64,000 nt of DNA, taken from contig NZ_VLKT01000013.1 of assembly GCF_007830515.1 (NCBI RefSeq), positions 82,421 through 146,420 of the forward strand. The letters are read 5' to 3'. The DNA comes from Mesorhizobium tianshanense. Lineage in GTDB: Bacteria > Pseudomonadota > Alphaproteobacteria > Rhizobiales > Rhizobiaceae. Positions within the stretch are counted from its first letter, which is position 1, and each line of letters starts with the position of its first letter. A model generated the notes under the pieces. The model was not told where the DNA came from, did no database searches, and saw only the letters and a list, made by a program, of their open reading frames with translations. Below are positions 52,611-61,162 of the stretch, piece by piece. The position numbers were made by a program, and so were the translations under genes.

Positions 52611-53660
52611 TCAGGTGAGCGCCGCGACGACCGCGGCCGTGATGGCCTCCGTCCGGTCCTTGCCGGGAATGGTGCCTATGCCTCTGGCGGTTACGGCCTC
52701 GACCGCCTTCATGACGCGGCCAGCCGCAACCTTTTCGCCGAGATGATCGAGCATCATGGCGCCTGACCAGATGGCGGCGATCGGATTGGCGATGCCCAGA
52801 TGGGCGATGTCGGGCGCGGAGCCGTGCACCGGCTCGAACATGGAAGGCGCCGAGCGGTCCGGGTTGATGTTGGCGGAGGCGGCGTAGCCGAGCCCACCCT
52901 GGATCGCCGCGCCGATATCGGTCAGGATGTCGCCGAACAGGTTGGAGGCGACGACCACGTCAAGGCTCTCCGGCGCCATGATCATGCGCGCGGCGAGCGC
53001 GTCGACGTGATAGCTGGTCACTTCGACCTCCGGATAATTCGAAGCCAACTTTCGTGTGATCTCGTCCCAGAACACCATCGAGTATTTCTGCGCGTTGGAC
53101 TTCGTCACGGAGGCAAGCTTGCCCTGCCGCGACCGCGCCTGCTCGAAGCCGAAGCGCAGGATGCGCTCGACGCCGGCACGAGTGAAGATCGAGGTCTCCA
53201 CCGCAACTTCGTCCAGCGTGCCTTGATGCACGCGCCCGCCGGCGCCCGAATATTCGCCCTCGGTGTTCTCGCGGATGCACAGGATGTCGAAGCTCTCGGC
53301 CCGCAGTGGGCCCGTCACGCCCGGCAGCAGGCGGTGCGGCCGGATGTTGGCATATTGCACGAACGCCTTGCGGATCGGCAGCAGCAGGCCGTGGAGCGAG
53401 ACCGAATCCGGTACCTCCGCCGGCCAGCCGACGGCGCCGAGAAGAATGGCGTCGAAACCGCGTAAGCTGTCGATGCCATCCTCTGGCATCATGCGGCCGG
53501 TTTCCTTGAAGAAGCGGCAGGACCAAGGGAATTCGGTTCCCGCCAGGGCAAAGCCGAAGTTTCTGGCCGCCGTTTCCAGCACCGACCAGGCGGCGGCGGT
53601 CACATCGCGGCCGATGCCGTCACCGGGGATCAGGGCGATCGAGTAGGACTTCATCTGCAT
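52611..53660 (-). CDS. Tartrate dehydrogenase/decarboxylase-type beta-decarboxylating dehydrogenase
   Basis: A 349-residue isocitrate/isopropylmalate dehydrogenase-family enzyme. It has ALIPGDGIGRDVTAAAWSVL, QYANIRPHRLLPGVTGPLR (Arg residues that bind the carboxylate), CIRENTEGEYSGAGGRVHQG and the metal Asp set in VVVASNLFGDILTDIGAAIQ, then FEPVHGSAPDIAHLGIANPI. The ANIRP and WGC-like FPWSC features fit tartrate/D-malate dehydrogenases better than LeuB. It oxidises and may decarboxylate a 2-hydroxy dicarboxylic acid with NAD. ATG 53660 follows GAAGAGAG, six bases from the aldehyde dehydrogenase stop, so the two are co-transcribed. Confidence 0.85.
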   Translation of the reverse strand: MQMKSYSIALIPGDGIGRDVTAAAWSVLETAARNFGFALAGTEFPWSCRFFKETGRMMPEDGIDSLRGFDAILLGAVGWPAEVPDSVSLHGLLLPIRKAFVQYANIRPHRLLPGVTGPLRAESFDILCIRENTEGEYSGAGGRVHQGTLDEVAVETSIFTRAGVERILRFGFEQARSRQGKLASVTKSNAQKYSMVFWDEITRKLASNYPEVEVTSYHVDALAARMIMAPESLDVVVASNLFGDILTDIGAAIQGGLGYAASANINPDRSAPSMFEPVHGSAPDIAHLGIANPIAAIWSGAMMLDHLGEKVAAGRVMKAVEAVTARGIGTIPGKDRTEAITAAVVAALT

Positions 53661-53666
53661 CTCTCT

Positions 53667-55130
53667 TCAAAGACTGATCAGGACGCTCTTGGTCCTGCGG
53701 TTGGCGAGGTAGGCCTCGCGGCCGAGATCCTTGCCGATGCCGGAGCGCTTGTAGCCGCCGGTCGGCAGGATATGGTCGCGCGAGCGGCTGTAACGGTTGA
53801 CCCATACGGTGCCGGCTTCGAGCTTTCGCGCGAAGCGGATCGTGCGGGACAGGTCGGTGGTAAACAGGCCGGAGGCCAGCCCGTATGTCGGATGGCTGGA
53901 TAGCGTCAGCGCCTCTTCCTCGGTTTCGAAGGTCTGGACAGTCAGGACCGGGCCGAAGATTTCCTCGACGATCGCCGGATTGGCCTGGTCGATATTGGCG
54001 ATCAGCGTCGGCTGGTAGAAATAGCCGGGGCTGACCATGACGCCGCCACCGGTCAGGCATTCGCCGCCGGCCTCGATCGCGGCCCGCACGATGCTGTCGA
54101 CACGCGCCCGCTGCCGTTCCGAGATAACAGGCGAATACTGCGTCGCCTCGTCCCAGGTCGGGCCGGGCAGCACCGCCTTCATCCTCTCCAGGATGGCGGC
54201 CGTCAGCCTGTCGGCCACGCTGTTCTCGACGATCAGGCGCGTGCCGGCCACGCAGGCCTGGCCAGCATTGAAGGTGACGCTGCCGGCGATCGCTGTCGCC
54301 GTCTTGTCCAGATCGGCATCGGCAAAGACGATCTGCGGGCTCTTGCCGCCGAGTTCCAGCGTCATCGGCTTGACGCCGGTGCGGGCGACGTTCTCCATGA
54401 TGGCCGAGCCGGCGCGGGTCGAGCCGGTGAAGCTGACCTTGGCAATCTCGGAATGGCCGGTCAGCGCCGTGCCGGTCGTCGGACCGTCGCCGAGCACCAC
54501 GTTGACAAGCCCGGCCGGCAGGCCAGCCCTGACGGCGAGCTCTGCCATATAGACGGCCGAGAAGGGTGTCATTTCCGACGGCTTCAGTACGACCGCGTTG
54601 CCCGCGGCCAGCGCCGGGCCGAGCTTCCATCCGGCCATGGAGACAGGGAAGTTCCAGGGCGTGATCGCGCCGACCACGCCATAGGGCTCGCTCATGATCA
54701 TGCCCAGAGTGGTGTCGTCGGTCGGCACGAGCTCGCTGCCTTCCTTGTCGGCGAACTCGGCGAAGAAGCGAATCTGCTCGGCGGTCACGGCGATGTCGCC
54801 GGCAACGAGCTGACCCACGGGCCGGGTGGAGCACAGCGCCTCGATCCTGGCCAGCGTTCCGGCTTTCGCCTCGATCAGGTCGGCCCAGGCGTGAAGCGCC
54901 CTGGTGCGCTCGCGCGGCCGAACGCCGCCCCAGTTGCTGGCCTTCAGCGCCGCCTTGGCGGCTTCCACCGCACGGTCGACCATGTCTAAGCCAGCTACAG
55001 GGCAGGCAGCATATGAGCTACCGTCCGAGGGGCGGCGCATTTCGATCCCGCCCTCGGTCGAGATCAATTCCCCGCCGATGAAGTGGCCGACAGGGAGGGG
55101 GATTGTATTGGGATCGAAGCTCAGGCTCAT
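53667..55130 (-). CDS. NAD(P)-dependent aldehyde dehydrogenase
   Basis: A 487-residue aldehyde dehydrogenase. Landmarks are ITPWNFPVSMAGWKLGPALA, FTGSTRAGSAIMENVARTGV, the Glu in MTLELGGKSPQIVFADADLD and the catalytic Cys in FNAGQACVAGTRLIVE. It resembles broad gamma-(glutamyl)aminobutyraldehyde and betaine-aldehyde dehydrogenases and could act on the aldehyde from the PuuB-like oxidase. ATG 55130 is used; TTG 55136 adds two residues. It heads the pair with the tartrate dehydrogenase-type gene. The 150 bases upstream contain CAGCATGCGCTG (55179-55190), a weak dyad of unclear role. Confidence 0.86.
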   Translation of the reverse strand: MSLSFDPNTIPLPVGHFIGGELISTEGGIEMRRPSDGSSYAACPVAGLDMVDRAVEAAKAALKASNWGGVRPRERTRALHAWADLIEAKAGTLARIEALCSTRPVGQLVAGDIAVTAEQIRFFAEFADKEGSELVPTDDTTLGMIMSEPYGVVGAITPWNFPVSMAGWKLGPALAAGNAVVLKPSEMTPFSAVYMAELAVRAGLPAGLVNVVLGDGPTTGTALTGHSEIAKVSFTGSTRAGSAIMENVARTGVKPMTLELGGKSPQIVFADADLDKTATAIAGSVTFNAGQACVAGTRLIVENSVADRLTAAILERMKAVLPGPTWDEATQYSPVISERQRARVDSIVRAAIEAGGECLTGGGVMVSPGYFYQPTLIANIDQANPAIVEEIFGPVLTVQTFETEEEALTLSSHPTYGLASGLFTTDLSRTIRFARKLEAGTVWVNRYSRSRDHILPTGGYKRSGIGKDLGREAYLANRRTKSVLISL

Positions 55131-55279
55131 CGACAACCACTCTGCGGCATCGGCCGGAGCTTAGCGCGTGCCGGCACGCAGCATGCGCTGTTCGGTGATC
55201 CGCCACCGACGAATGTTGCGTGCCGGGCGTGAGAGACGGCAAAATCTTCCGCGCAGGCCGGCACCTCGCGCTGGTTCCG

Positions 55280-55648
55280 TTACCCGACGGTCACGTAGAT
55301 CTTGCGCACTGTTTCGATGGTCTTCCAGACACCGGTGAAGCCGGGCTTCATCACGAAGCTGTCGCCGGGGCGGTGGACCACCGTTTCTCCGGCGCCGGGC
55401 GTGATTTCGATCACGCCGGAGAGGATGTGGCAAAACTCGAAAGTGTCGCCCTTGATCGAGCGCGTCTCTCCCGGCGTCGTCTCCCAGACGCCGGTGTGGA
55501 CGAGGTCGGACTTGGCGACATCCTGCGCCCAGGTCTTGAAGGCGGGGTTGCCCGCAATCAGTCGTTCGGGCAGCGCCCTGGATTCGCGCGGCGGGAAGGC
55601 TGGGCTGGTGTCGACGGTTTTGAGCAGGGACAAGGGATAACCTTTCAT
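55280..55648 (-). CDS. Small cupin-domain protein (Cupin_3/DUF861 type)
   Basis: A 122-residue cupin. TFEFCHILSGVIEITPGAGE and VVHRPGDSFVMKPGFTGVWK form the two conserved motifs of the DUF861 group often found near amine and ureide catabolic genes. Whether it is an enzyme or a binding protein is unknown. It ends the leftward run argE, ghrA-like, cupin, with only seven bases to the gene upstream. Confidence 0.8.
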   Translation of the reverse strand: MKGYPLSLLKTVDTSPAFPPRESRALPERLIAGNPAFKTWAQDVAKSDLVHTGVWETTPGETRSIKGDTFEFCHILSGVIEITPGAGETVVHRPGDSFVMKPGFTGVWKTIETVRKIYVTVG

Positions 55649-55655
55649 TTGGACG

Positions 55656-56579
55656 TCAATAGCCGCGCGACCGGTCGATGAGCCCGATTGGATCGAGCCC
55701 GGCGCGGTGACGCTTGATGTTGTCGATGACGGCCCGCGCGGCGGTCGCTGGCTGGGTGACGCTGGCGATATGCGGCGTCAGAATGATCTTCGGATGCGAC
55801 CAGAACGGATGTCCCGCGGGCAGCGGTTCGGGATCGGTCACGTCGATCATCGCCGCCGAAAGTTGACCGCGGTCGAGCGCGGCGACAAGCGCTTCATGAT
55901 CTAGCTGCGGCCCCCGGCCCGTGTGGACGAGTGCCGCGCCCTTTGGCAGTTTCGCGAACAGGTCCGCATCGAGGAAACCGCGCGTGTCCTCGGTCAGCGG
56001 CAGCAGGCAGGCCAGTATGTCGCTGGCCGCGAGCATTTCCTCCAGCCCAAGCTCACCATGATGACAGGTCACGCCCTCGATCCGCCGCGGCGAGCGGCTC
56101 CAGCCGGCGAGCGTGAAACCGAAGGGCTTCAGCCGGTCAAGGACGGCCTGGCCGAGTTGCCCGAGGCCGAGCACCCCGAGCCGGCGCGACCCGACCTGTG
56201 CCTGCGGGATATCGCGCCATTCGCCAGCGCGCTGCTGCGCCAGATAGGCAGGCAGGTTGCGGTGCAGCGCGAGCACGGCCAGCGTCACATATTCCTGCAT
56301 CATGTGCACGATGCCTTCCTCGATCATGCGCACGATCTTCACGTTCGGAGGCACCGCATCGAGGCGAAGCTGGTCGACACCGGCGCCGATGGAAAACAGG
56401 ATTTCCAGGTTCCTGTAGCGGGCGAGATTGTCCGGAACGCTCCAGCTGATCAGATAACGCACGGCGCCGGGATCGACCGTTGCGGCATCGATCGTGAAGG
56501 GGACATCCGGTAGTTCCCTCGCGAAGGCATCGGCGAAGATCGCCCCGCGCCGCGCATCCGAATTGAACAGGAATGTCAT
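55656..56579 (-). CDS. ghrA: D-2-hydroxyacid dehydrogenase, glyoxylate/hydroxypyruvate reductase A (GhrA)-like
   Basis: A 307-residue D-isomer hydroxyacid dehydrogenase. SIGAGVDQL, the NAD(P) motif [20 protein letters not shown] (about 135-155), [20 protein letters not shown] and the catalytic His in [11 protein letters not shown] match GhrA. It reduces glyoxylate or hydroxypyruvate, or oxidises D-2-hydroxyacids. It sits 12 bases after argE in a compact leftward run. The Arg and Glu of the catalytic triad fall in TGRGPQ and [12 protein letters not shown]. Confidence 0.85.
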   Translation of the reverse strand: MTFLFNSDARRGAIFADAFARELPDVPFTIDAATVDPGAVRYLISWSVPDNLARYRNLEILFSIGAGVDQLRLDAVPPNVKIVRMIEEGIVHMMQEYVTLAVLALHRNLPAYLAQQRAGEWRDIPQAQVGSRRLGVLGLGQLGQAVLDRLKPFGFTLAGWSRSPRRIEGVTCHHGELGLEEMLAASDILACLLPLTEDTRGFLDADLFAKLPKGAALVHTGRGPQLDHEALVAALDRGQLSAAMIDVTDPEPLPAGHPFWSHPKIILTPHIASVTQPATAARAVIDNIKRHRAGLDPIGLIDRSRGY

Positions 56580-56591
56580 TCCGGTTCCCCT

Positions 56592-57716
56592 TCAAGCAGC
56601 GCAGCGGGCGCCCAGCGCCTCGATCAATCGCTGGCAGGCGGCGAGTTCGCTGGTGAGAATGTACTCATCCGGCTTGTGGGCGCGGTCGATGTCGCCGGGG
56701 CCGCAGATGATCGCATCGAACCCGGCGGCCTGGTAAAGTCCGGCCTCCGTGCCGTAGCTGACCGCGGCAAGCGGCACCTCGCCTGTCAGTTCGCGCAGCA
56801 GTCCCGCCAGTGCCGCATCTTGTGGCAACGACAGCGCCGGATAGGCACTCATCGGCGTCCACTCGATCCGAAAGCCATCGACCGCAAGGGTCTCGGCCCG
56901 CGCCTTGACGGGCGCGAGCAGGCTGGCCGGGTCGATGCCGGGTATGGCACGCGCCTCCAGGTCCAGTGTGCAGGTGTCGGGAATAATGTTGACCGACTGT
57001 CCGCCCGCTACCACGCCCGCCTGCAGCGAGGAGTAGGGCGGCTCGAAGGAAGGGTCGAACGGACCGTGCGTCAGCCGCTCGGCTTCGCTCACGGCCGCGC
57101 TCAGCGCGCCAGCCATGGCGTGGATGGCGTTGAGGCCGAGATCGGGCCTCGAGGAATGGCCGGCGCGCCCATTGATGATCACACGGGCGGCCGCCTTGCC
57201 CTTGTGGCCGCGCACGGCGCGCATGCCGCTCGGCTCGCCGACGATGACGCCGAGCGGCTTCGCGCAAAGTTTGGGAAGGCGGGCGATCAGGTGCCGCACG
57301 CCGCGGCAGCCCACCTCCTCGTCGTACGAGAAGGCGAGGTGGATTGGCCTGGCAAGGCGAAGTCCCGCAAGCACAGGCACGGCCGCTAGTGCCGCGGCAA
57401 GAAACCCCTTCATGTCCGTCGTGCCGCGTCCGTAGTGCCGTTCACCCTCCCGGCGCAGCGTAAAAGGAGCCGAACTCCATTGCGGCTCGCCGGCGGGAAC
57501 GACGTCCATGTGGCCGGACAGGATGTAGCCCGGGACATCGACGGGGCCGATTGTCGCGAAAAGATTGAAACGGTCGCCTTCCGGCCCTGCTAGAACGGTG
57601 ACCTTCGTCCCGTGCTCTGCGAGCTGGGTCTCGATCCAGCCGGCTATGTCACCGTTCGGCTTGCCAGCGACCGATGGAAAGGCGACGAGACGGTCGAGGA
57701 TGTCGAAGACGTCCAT
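56592..57716 (-). CDS. argE: M20-family N-acyl amino acid deacylase, ArgE (acetylornithine deacetylase)-like
   Basis: A 374-residue metallopeptidase-fold amidohydrolase. The zinc ligands sit in LSGHMDVVPAG (His, Asp), GRGTTDMKGFLAAALA (bridging Asp), SYDEEVGCRGV (Glu-Glu) and VGEPSGM. A dimerisation domain with RAGHSSRPDLGLNAI follows. It removes an acyl group from an amino acid or diamine; here it may undo the action of the GNAT proteins or process an imported N-acyl compound. ATG 57716 follows GAGGGCTGGA. It diverges from the second GNAT gene. The exact substrate is unproven, and argE is used in the family sense. Confidence 0.85.
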   Translation of the reverse strand: MDVFDILDRLVAFPSVAGKPNGDIAGWIETQLAEHGTKVTVLAGPEGDRFNLFATIGPVDVPGYILSGHMDVVPAGEPQWSSAPFTLRREGERHYGRGTTDMKGFLAAALAAVPVLAGLRLARPIHLAFSYDEEVGCRGVRHLIARLPKLCAKPLGVIVGEPSGMRAVRGHKGKAAARVIINGRAGHSSRPDLGLNAIHAMAGALSAAVSEAERLTHGPFDPSFEPPYSSLQAGVVAGGQSVNIIPDTCTLDLEARAIPGIDPASLLAPVKARAETLAVDGFRIEWTPMSAYPALSLPQDAALAGLLRELTGEVPLAAVSYGTEAGLYQAAGFDAIICGPGDIDRAHKPDEYILTSELAACQRLIEALGARCAA

Positions 57717-57955
57717 TCCAGCCCTCAAAGCATTTCAGGTTCGCCGGGATCGGTGCCGTCGACCGTATGCTGCTAGATTTCCGGAGAGGATGTGCGCGTT
57801 CTTTCGAGATTGCGTGCCGAAAGCGGAAGTGTTTCAGTTGAATCTTGCGTTGGTAGGCGGCTTTCGAGCAAATCGTACGGGCCTGGTTGTTTAGCGTTGG
57901 CCGGCAGGGAGCGGCCCCGGTGTGTCGCCCTCTAATACGGGAATCTTTCAGGGGC

Positions 57956-58858
57956 ATGGAATTGAAGCCTTCCGAAAGCTTGAAAATCGATACCTTCTCG
58001 ATGCGCATCGACAGCATCGAAGGCGTCGAACTGGACAGGTTGCACGCGCTCTCTCTCTCCGTGGGGTGGCCGCATCGCGCCGAGGACTGGCAATTCCTGC
58101 GCGAGTCGGGACAGGGGTTCGTGGCGCTCGATGAGATCGGCCGGGTTCTCGGTTCGGCCATGTGGTTCGCGCATGGCGCCGATTTCGCAACCGTGGGCAT
58201 GGTCATCACCTCGCCGCGACTTCAAACGCTGGGTGCGGGGCAATGGCTGATGAAGCGAGTCTTCGAGAAGGTCGCCGGACGTGATCTGCGCCTCAATGCA
58301 ACGCGCGCGGCACGGCGGCTCTATCTCTCGCTCGACTTCCAGCCGGAGAAGACCGTCTATCAATGCCAGGGCATCGCCCGCGTGCAGACGATGGGCAAGC
58401 CGGCGAATAATCAAGGCGATGTCCGGAGTTTGGACGCAAAAGATATTCCCGCCGCGATCGCGCTTGATGCGGCAGGGTTTGGCGTTAGGCGGGCGGGGCT
58501 CATCGAGAGGCTTTTCGCGCACTCGACCGGCTATGGTCTCTTCAAGGGTGACACGCTGAACGCGTTCGCGCTCTGTCGGCCGTTCGGGCGGGGCCATGTC
58601 GTGGGGCCGGTCGTGGCGGAAAACGACGCGGACGCAGTGGCGATCGTTCGACCGCACGTGGCCGACCATTCGGGGTCTTTCCTGCGGATCGACACCCACA
58701 TGGACAATGGCGAGTTCGCCGCCTTTCTGTCGCACGGCGGAATGCCGGTTTTCGACACGGTGCTCACCATGTCGATGGGCAAACGCCTAACCGATTTTGC
58801 CGTCGGCGGTGCAATCACACCGATGACTTATGCCCTCGCCAGTCAAACTCTCGGGTAG
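57956..58858 (+). CDS. GNAT acetyltransferase-family protein with extra C-terminal domain (copy 2)
   Basis: A 300-residue paralogue of the protein at 47993. GWPHRAEDW, TVGMVITSPRLQTLGAGQWL, FALCRPFGRGHVVGPVVAEN and the C-terminal YALASQTLG align with the first copy. The acetyl-CoA loop RGKGLG of copy 1 reads LQTLGAGQ here, so acetyl-CoA binding could be altered. ATG 57956 follows AGGGG. It is the last gene before the right-hand tRNA-derived repeat and diverges from argE. Confidence 0.78.
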   Translation: MELKPSESLKIDTFSMRIDSIEGVELDRLHALSLSVGWPHRAEDWQFLRESGQGFVALDEIGRVLGSAMWFAHGADFATVGMVITSPRLQTLGAGQWLMKRVFEKVAGRDLRLNATRAARRLYLSLDFQPEKTVYQCQGIARVQTMGKPANNQGDVRSLDAKDIPAAIALDAAGFGVRRAGLIERLFAHSTGYGLFKGDTLNAFALCRPFGRGHVVGPVVAENDADAVAIVRPHVADHSGSFLRIDTHMDNGEFAAFLSHGGMPVFDTVLTMSMGKRLTDFAVGGAITPMTYALASQTLG

Positions 58859-59023
58859 AGTCCAGGATGCGGGCAATCACGGCTAAGGCAGGCGCGCATC
58901 AATGTGGCGCATATCTAGCCAAGTTTTAACGATGAAAGCGTCGCGGAACCATACGGAACGATACGGGAAGGATGTTTGATTGGGCCCACGAAAAATCCAA
59001 TGAAATCAACATTCCTGATACAT

Positions 59024-59039
59024 CCTCCGGGCCCACCAA
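59024..59039 (+). repeat. Putative attR: right copy of the 16-bp tRNA 3'-end repeat
   Basis: CCTCCGGGCCCACCAA is identical to 448-463 and lies in the same orientation, but with no tRNA around it. It lies in a 460-base stretch (58859-59318) without a recognised complete gene, whose sequence becomes AT-rich right after the repeat, as expected at an island boundary. A partial GGGCCCAC is also present at 58982-58989. Confidence 0.7.
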
Positions 59040-59049
59040 TCACTATATA

Positions 59050-59217
59050 TCAGCGGCTTACGCCTAATTCTTTGAGTTTGAATTGAGCGCTATCTGGTAA
59101 GTTCATAATTCTTGAGAGAAATGGTTTTGGGCCTCTTCGTCTATTTTCTCCTTCTCGTTGATGGCACTCGTCACACCTAGCGAAAGACCTTTCAGCGATA
59201 CATGCAGTAGTCGGCGG
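59050..59217 (-). pseudogene. AT-richer reading-frame remnant of unknown origin
   Basis: A 55-codon minus-strand frame has no clear start and ends at TGA 59050. It includes RCDECHQREGENRRRGPKPF and LPDSAQFKLKELGVSR. Base composition is noticeably lower in GC than the neighbours. The paired Cys (CDEC) hints at a zinc-knuckle or nuclease-like tail, but no family is recognised. It may be leftover DNA from a mobile element next to the attachment site. Confidence 0.25.
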
Positions 59218-59318
59218 CTACGACGTGCAATTAGGCGGATTCTGACTTCGGTCGTGCACGCCCTCCGGTGCCGGTGCTGCTCGTGGCTGGCCGAAATCTT
59301 CTAGAAAAGTCTTCGCGC

Positions 59319-60561
59319 TTAGAGCGCCAGCGCCTTCTTGAGATCATCATGCTCGAAGGCGCTCGCCATGCGGTTGATCTCGGCCGATCGGGCGCCCACC
59401 GCCTTGGCTGCATCGCGCCAGGTCGAAGTCACGGTGGCCACCTCCTTGATTATCGTTCGTGCCTGCGCGAGCGTAAGCGCGAAGAACCCCGCCGCGAACT
59501 CCAGCAGATCGAGCGAACACGTGCGTTCGTCGAGGTCGATGTTGGTCGTCAGAACACGCGGCTTGAGATCGGTCGGAACCGGATTGAGATCGTAGGCAGG
59601 CGAGAGTGACCATCCAGCCTTTCCCAGCCAAAGGAAGCCGTGGTTGCGCAGGTGGTCATCGACGTTGGAAACCAGCACGTTGAAGACGACACGGCGATAG
59701 AGGGCATGGGCGTCGGTTTTTCCCTGGGCGCCATGTTGCGCGAGCGCATCGACAATCTCGGGATAGCTGCCGCGCTCGCCGTTCCTGGCACCCATCATCG
59801 CCATAGCGGACAGGAACAGGATACGGCGCGCGCCGTCGCGCGTCTCGACAGCATGACCGGCTTGCCGGCGACTCCGATCAGTTCGCGCTGCGGCGTGGTG
59901 ATGCTGGACTGGCCGGCCAGACGCAACGCGATCTCCTCCCAGGTCTCCACGCTGTAGTCGTCTGTCTCCTTGGGAAACTTGGCGATTGCGAGGTGACCAT
60001 GCTGGTCGATGACCGACGCCTTCGGTCGCTCGCCGCCTAGAGAAGAACCGCGTGCGAAGATCAGTTGGAGATCCTCGTCCGTCTCCTCGTCGCGGAGAAT
60101 TTGCTCGGTGATTTGCAGAAGCCGGCCGAGCTCGATGAGGGCAAGGACGCCGTCACGGATCGGCACTTGGTAGACTTCTGCGCCGACCAAGCGGAAGCGG
60201 AGGGGCGCCAAGTCGTGTCTGATCCGCGACGCCGAGAAGGTAGTCGCTCTCGGCCAGGGTGCGAACAGCACGTTTCTCGCGTTCCGCGAGACGCCGCTCG
60301 GAACGCTGCATGAGGCGTCGCCCCCAGGTGTCGGGAGCCGAGTCGCCGATGGAGCCGAATGTGGCCAGTCCGGCAGGTGGGGCAAAGGCGCCGCGGGTCA
60401 GGGCAAGCGCGGGCTCCAGGGAGAACCGATCCGGATCGTCGAGCCCATGCGCCGTCATACTCGAAGAGGATCGTCTCCGCGCCGCGGACGCGATTGCTTC
60501 TCGCCAGTCCGACGGGGCGCTTGCGGCCGTCAAGATCGATATGAACCTCGAAGTCAGCCAT
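59319..60561 (-). pseudogene. HipA-like kinase toxin, disrupted by several frameshifts
   Basis: Pieces in different minus-strand frames assemble into HipA. MADFEVHIDLDGRKRPVGLA comes first, then FGSIGDSAPDTWGRRLMQRS and YLLGVADQTRLGA. ALRFRLVGAEVYQVPI, LGGERPKASVIDQHGHLAIA and KFPKETDDYSVETWEEIALR follow. The C-terminal catalytic block is VFNVLVSNVDDHLRNHGFLW and LSPAYDLNP. At least three shifts are needed. One is an extra C in a CCCC run near 60210; another is near 59804. Intact HipA phosphorylates glutamyl-tRNA synthetase and is held by HipB. Its ATG 60561 overlaps the end of hipB. As read, no active toxin could be made. Confidence 0.75.
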
Positions 60562-60889
60562 CGCGCAACGTCCCCGCCGGTCGCTTGAGGTGAGCGTGCT
60601 TCGGCAGTTCGGCGGTGGCCAGCGCCTGGCCAACCCTGTCGTTGCTGATGTCGGCGACCTGGCTCAGGCCATCGAGCAGGCCGAGTGCCTGAAGAACGCC
60701 GGCATATATGCCGATGCTGACACTCGTGTCGCCGGCCTCGACCCGTTGCAAGGTCGAGCGCGAGGTGAAGGCGCGCTGGGCCACCACTGCCATCGGGAGT
60801 CGGCGCCGCCGCCGGGCGTCGTGAATATCCGCCCCCAGCTTGCGTAGGGCGCGTCTTACGGCGGCTGGAGGATTGTGGGGAGTTGGCAT
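60554..60889 (-). CDS. hipB: HipB-like antitoxin, XRE-family DNA-binding protein
   Basis: A 111-residue protein with a Cro/CI-type helix-turn-helix (LPMAVVAQRAFTSRSTLQRV and EAGDTSVSIGIYAGVLQALG, about residues 31-70). Its stop overlaps the hipA start by eight bases, the normal hipBA order. It should bind its own promoter; an inverted repeat lies just upstream at 60925-60949. It appears intact although its partner toxin is broken. Confidence 0.82.
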   Translation of the reverse strand: MPTPHNPPAAVRRALRKLGADIHDARRRRRLPMAVVAQRAFTSRSTLQRVEAGDTSVSIGIYAGVLQALGLLDGLSQVADISNDRVGQALATAELPKHAHLKRPAGTLRDG

Positions 60890-60924
60890 TTTGACGCCTT
60901 CGCACTACAGATTACGTCAATATG

Positions 60925-60949
60925 TAGCACGAAGGTTACAATTGTGCTA
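60925..60949. promoter_or_regulatory. Inverted repeat upstream of hipB, candidate operator
   Basis: TAGCAC (60925-60930) and GTGCTA (60944-60949) flank 13 bases, 36 bases before the hipB start. HipB-type repressors bind such dyads. The 273-base gap to the next gene otherwise shows nothing recognisable. Confidence 0.45.
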
Positions 60950-61162
60950 GTCAGGCTAAACGTCGAAACGCCAAAAGCAGATTGAGGGCGATCGCGCCAC
61001 CCCGCAACAGCCGCGTGGACTGACCGGTCGATTTGAAATTCAGTTGTTCGACTCTCGCAACGACATTGCTAGAGCCAACCTCGGCCATACTTTTTCGGCG
61101 TCTACTTCGGCAGCGGAGCGGCTCGTCGCCGCCGCCGCTAAGGGTCTGGACTATAAGCCATG

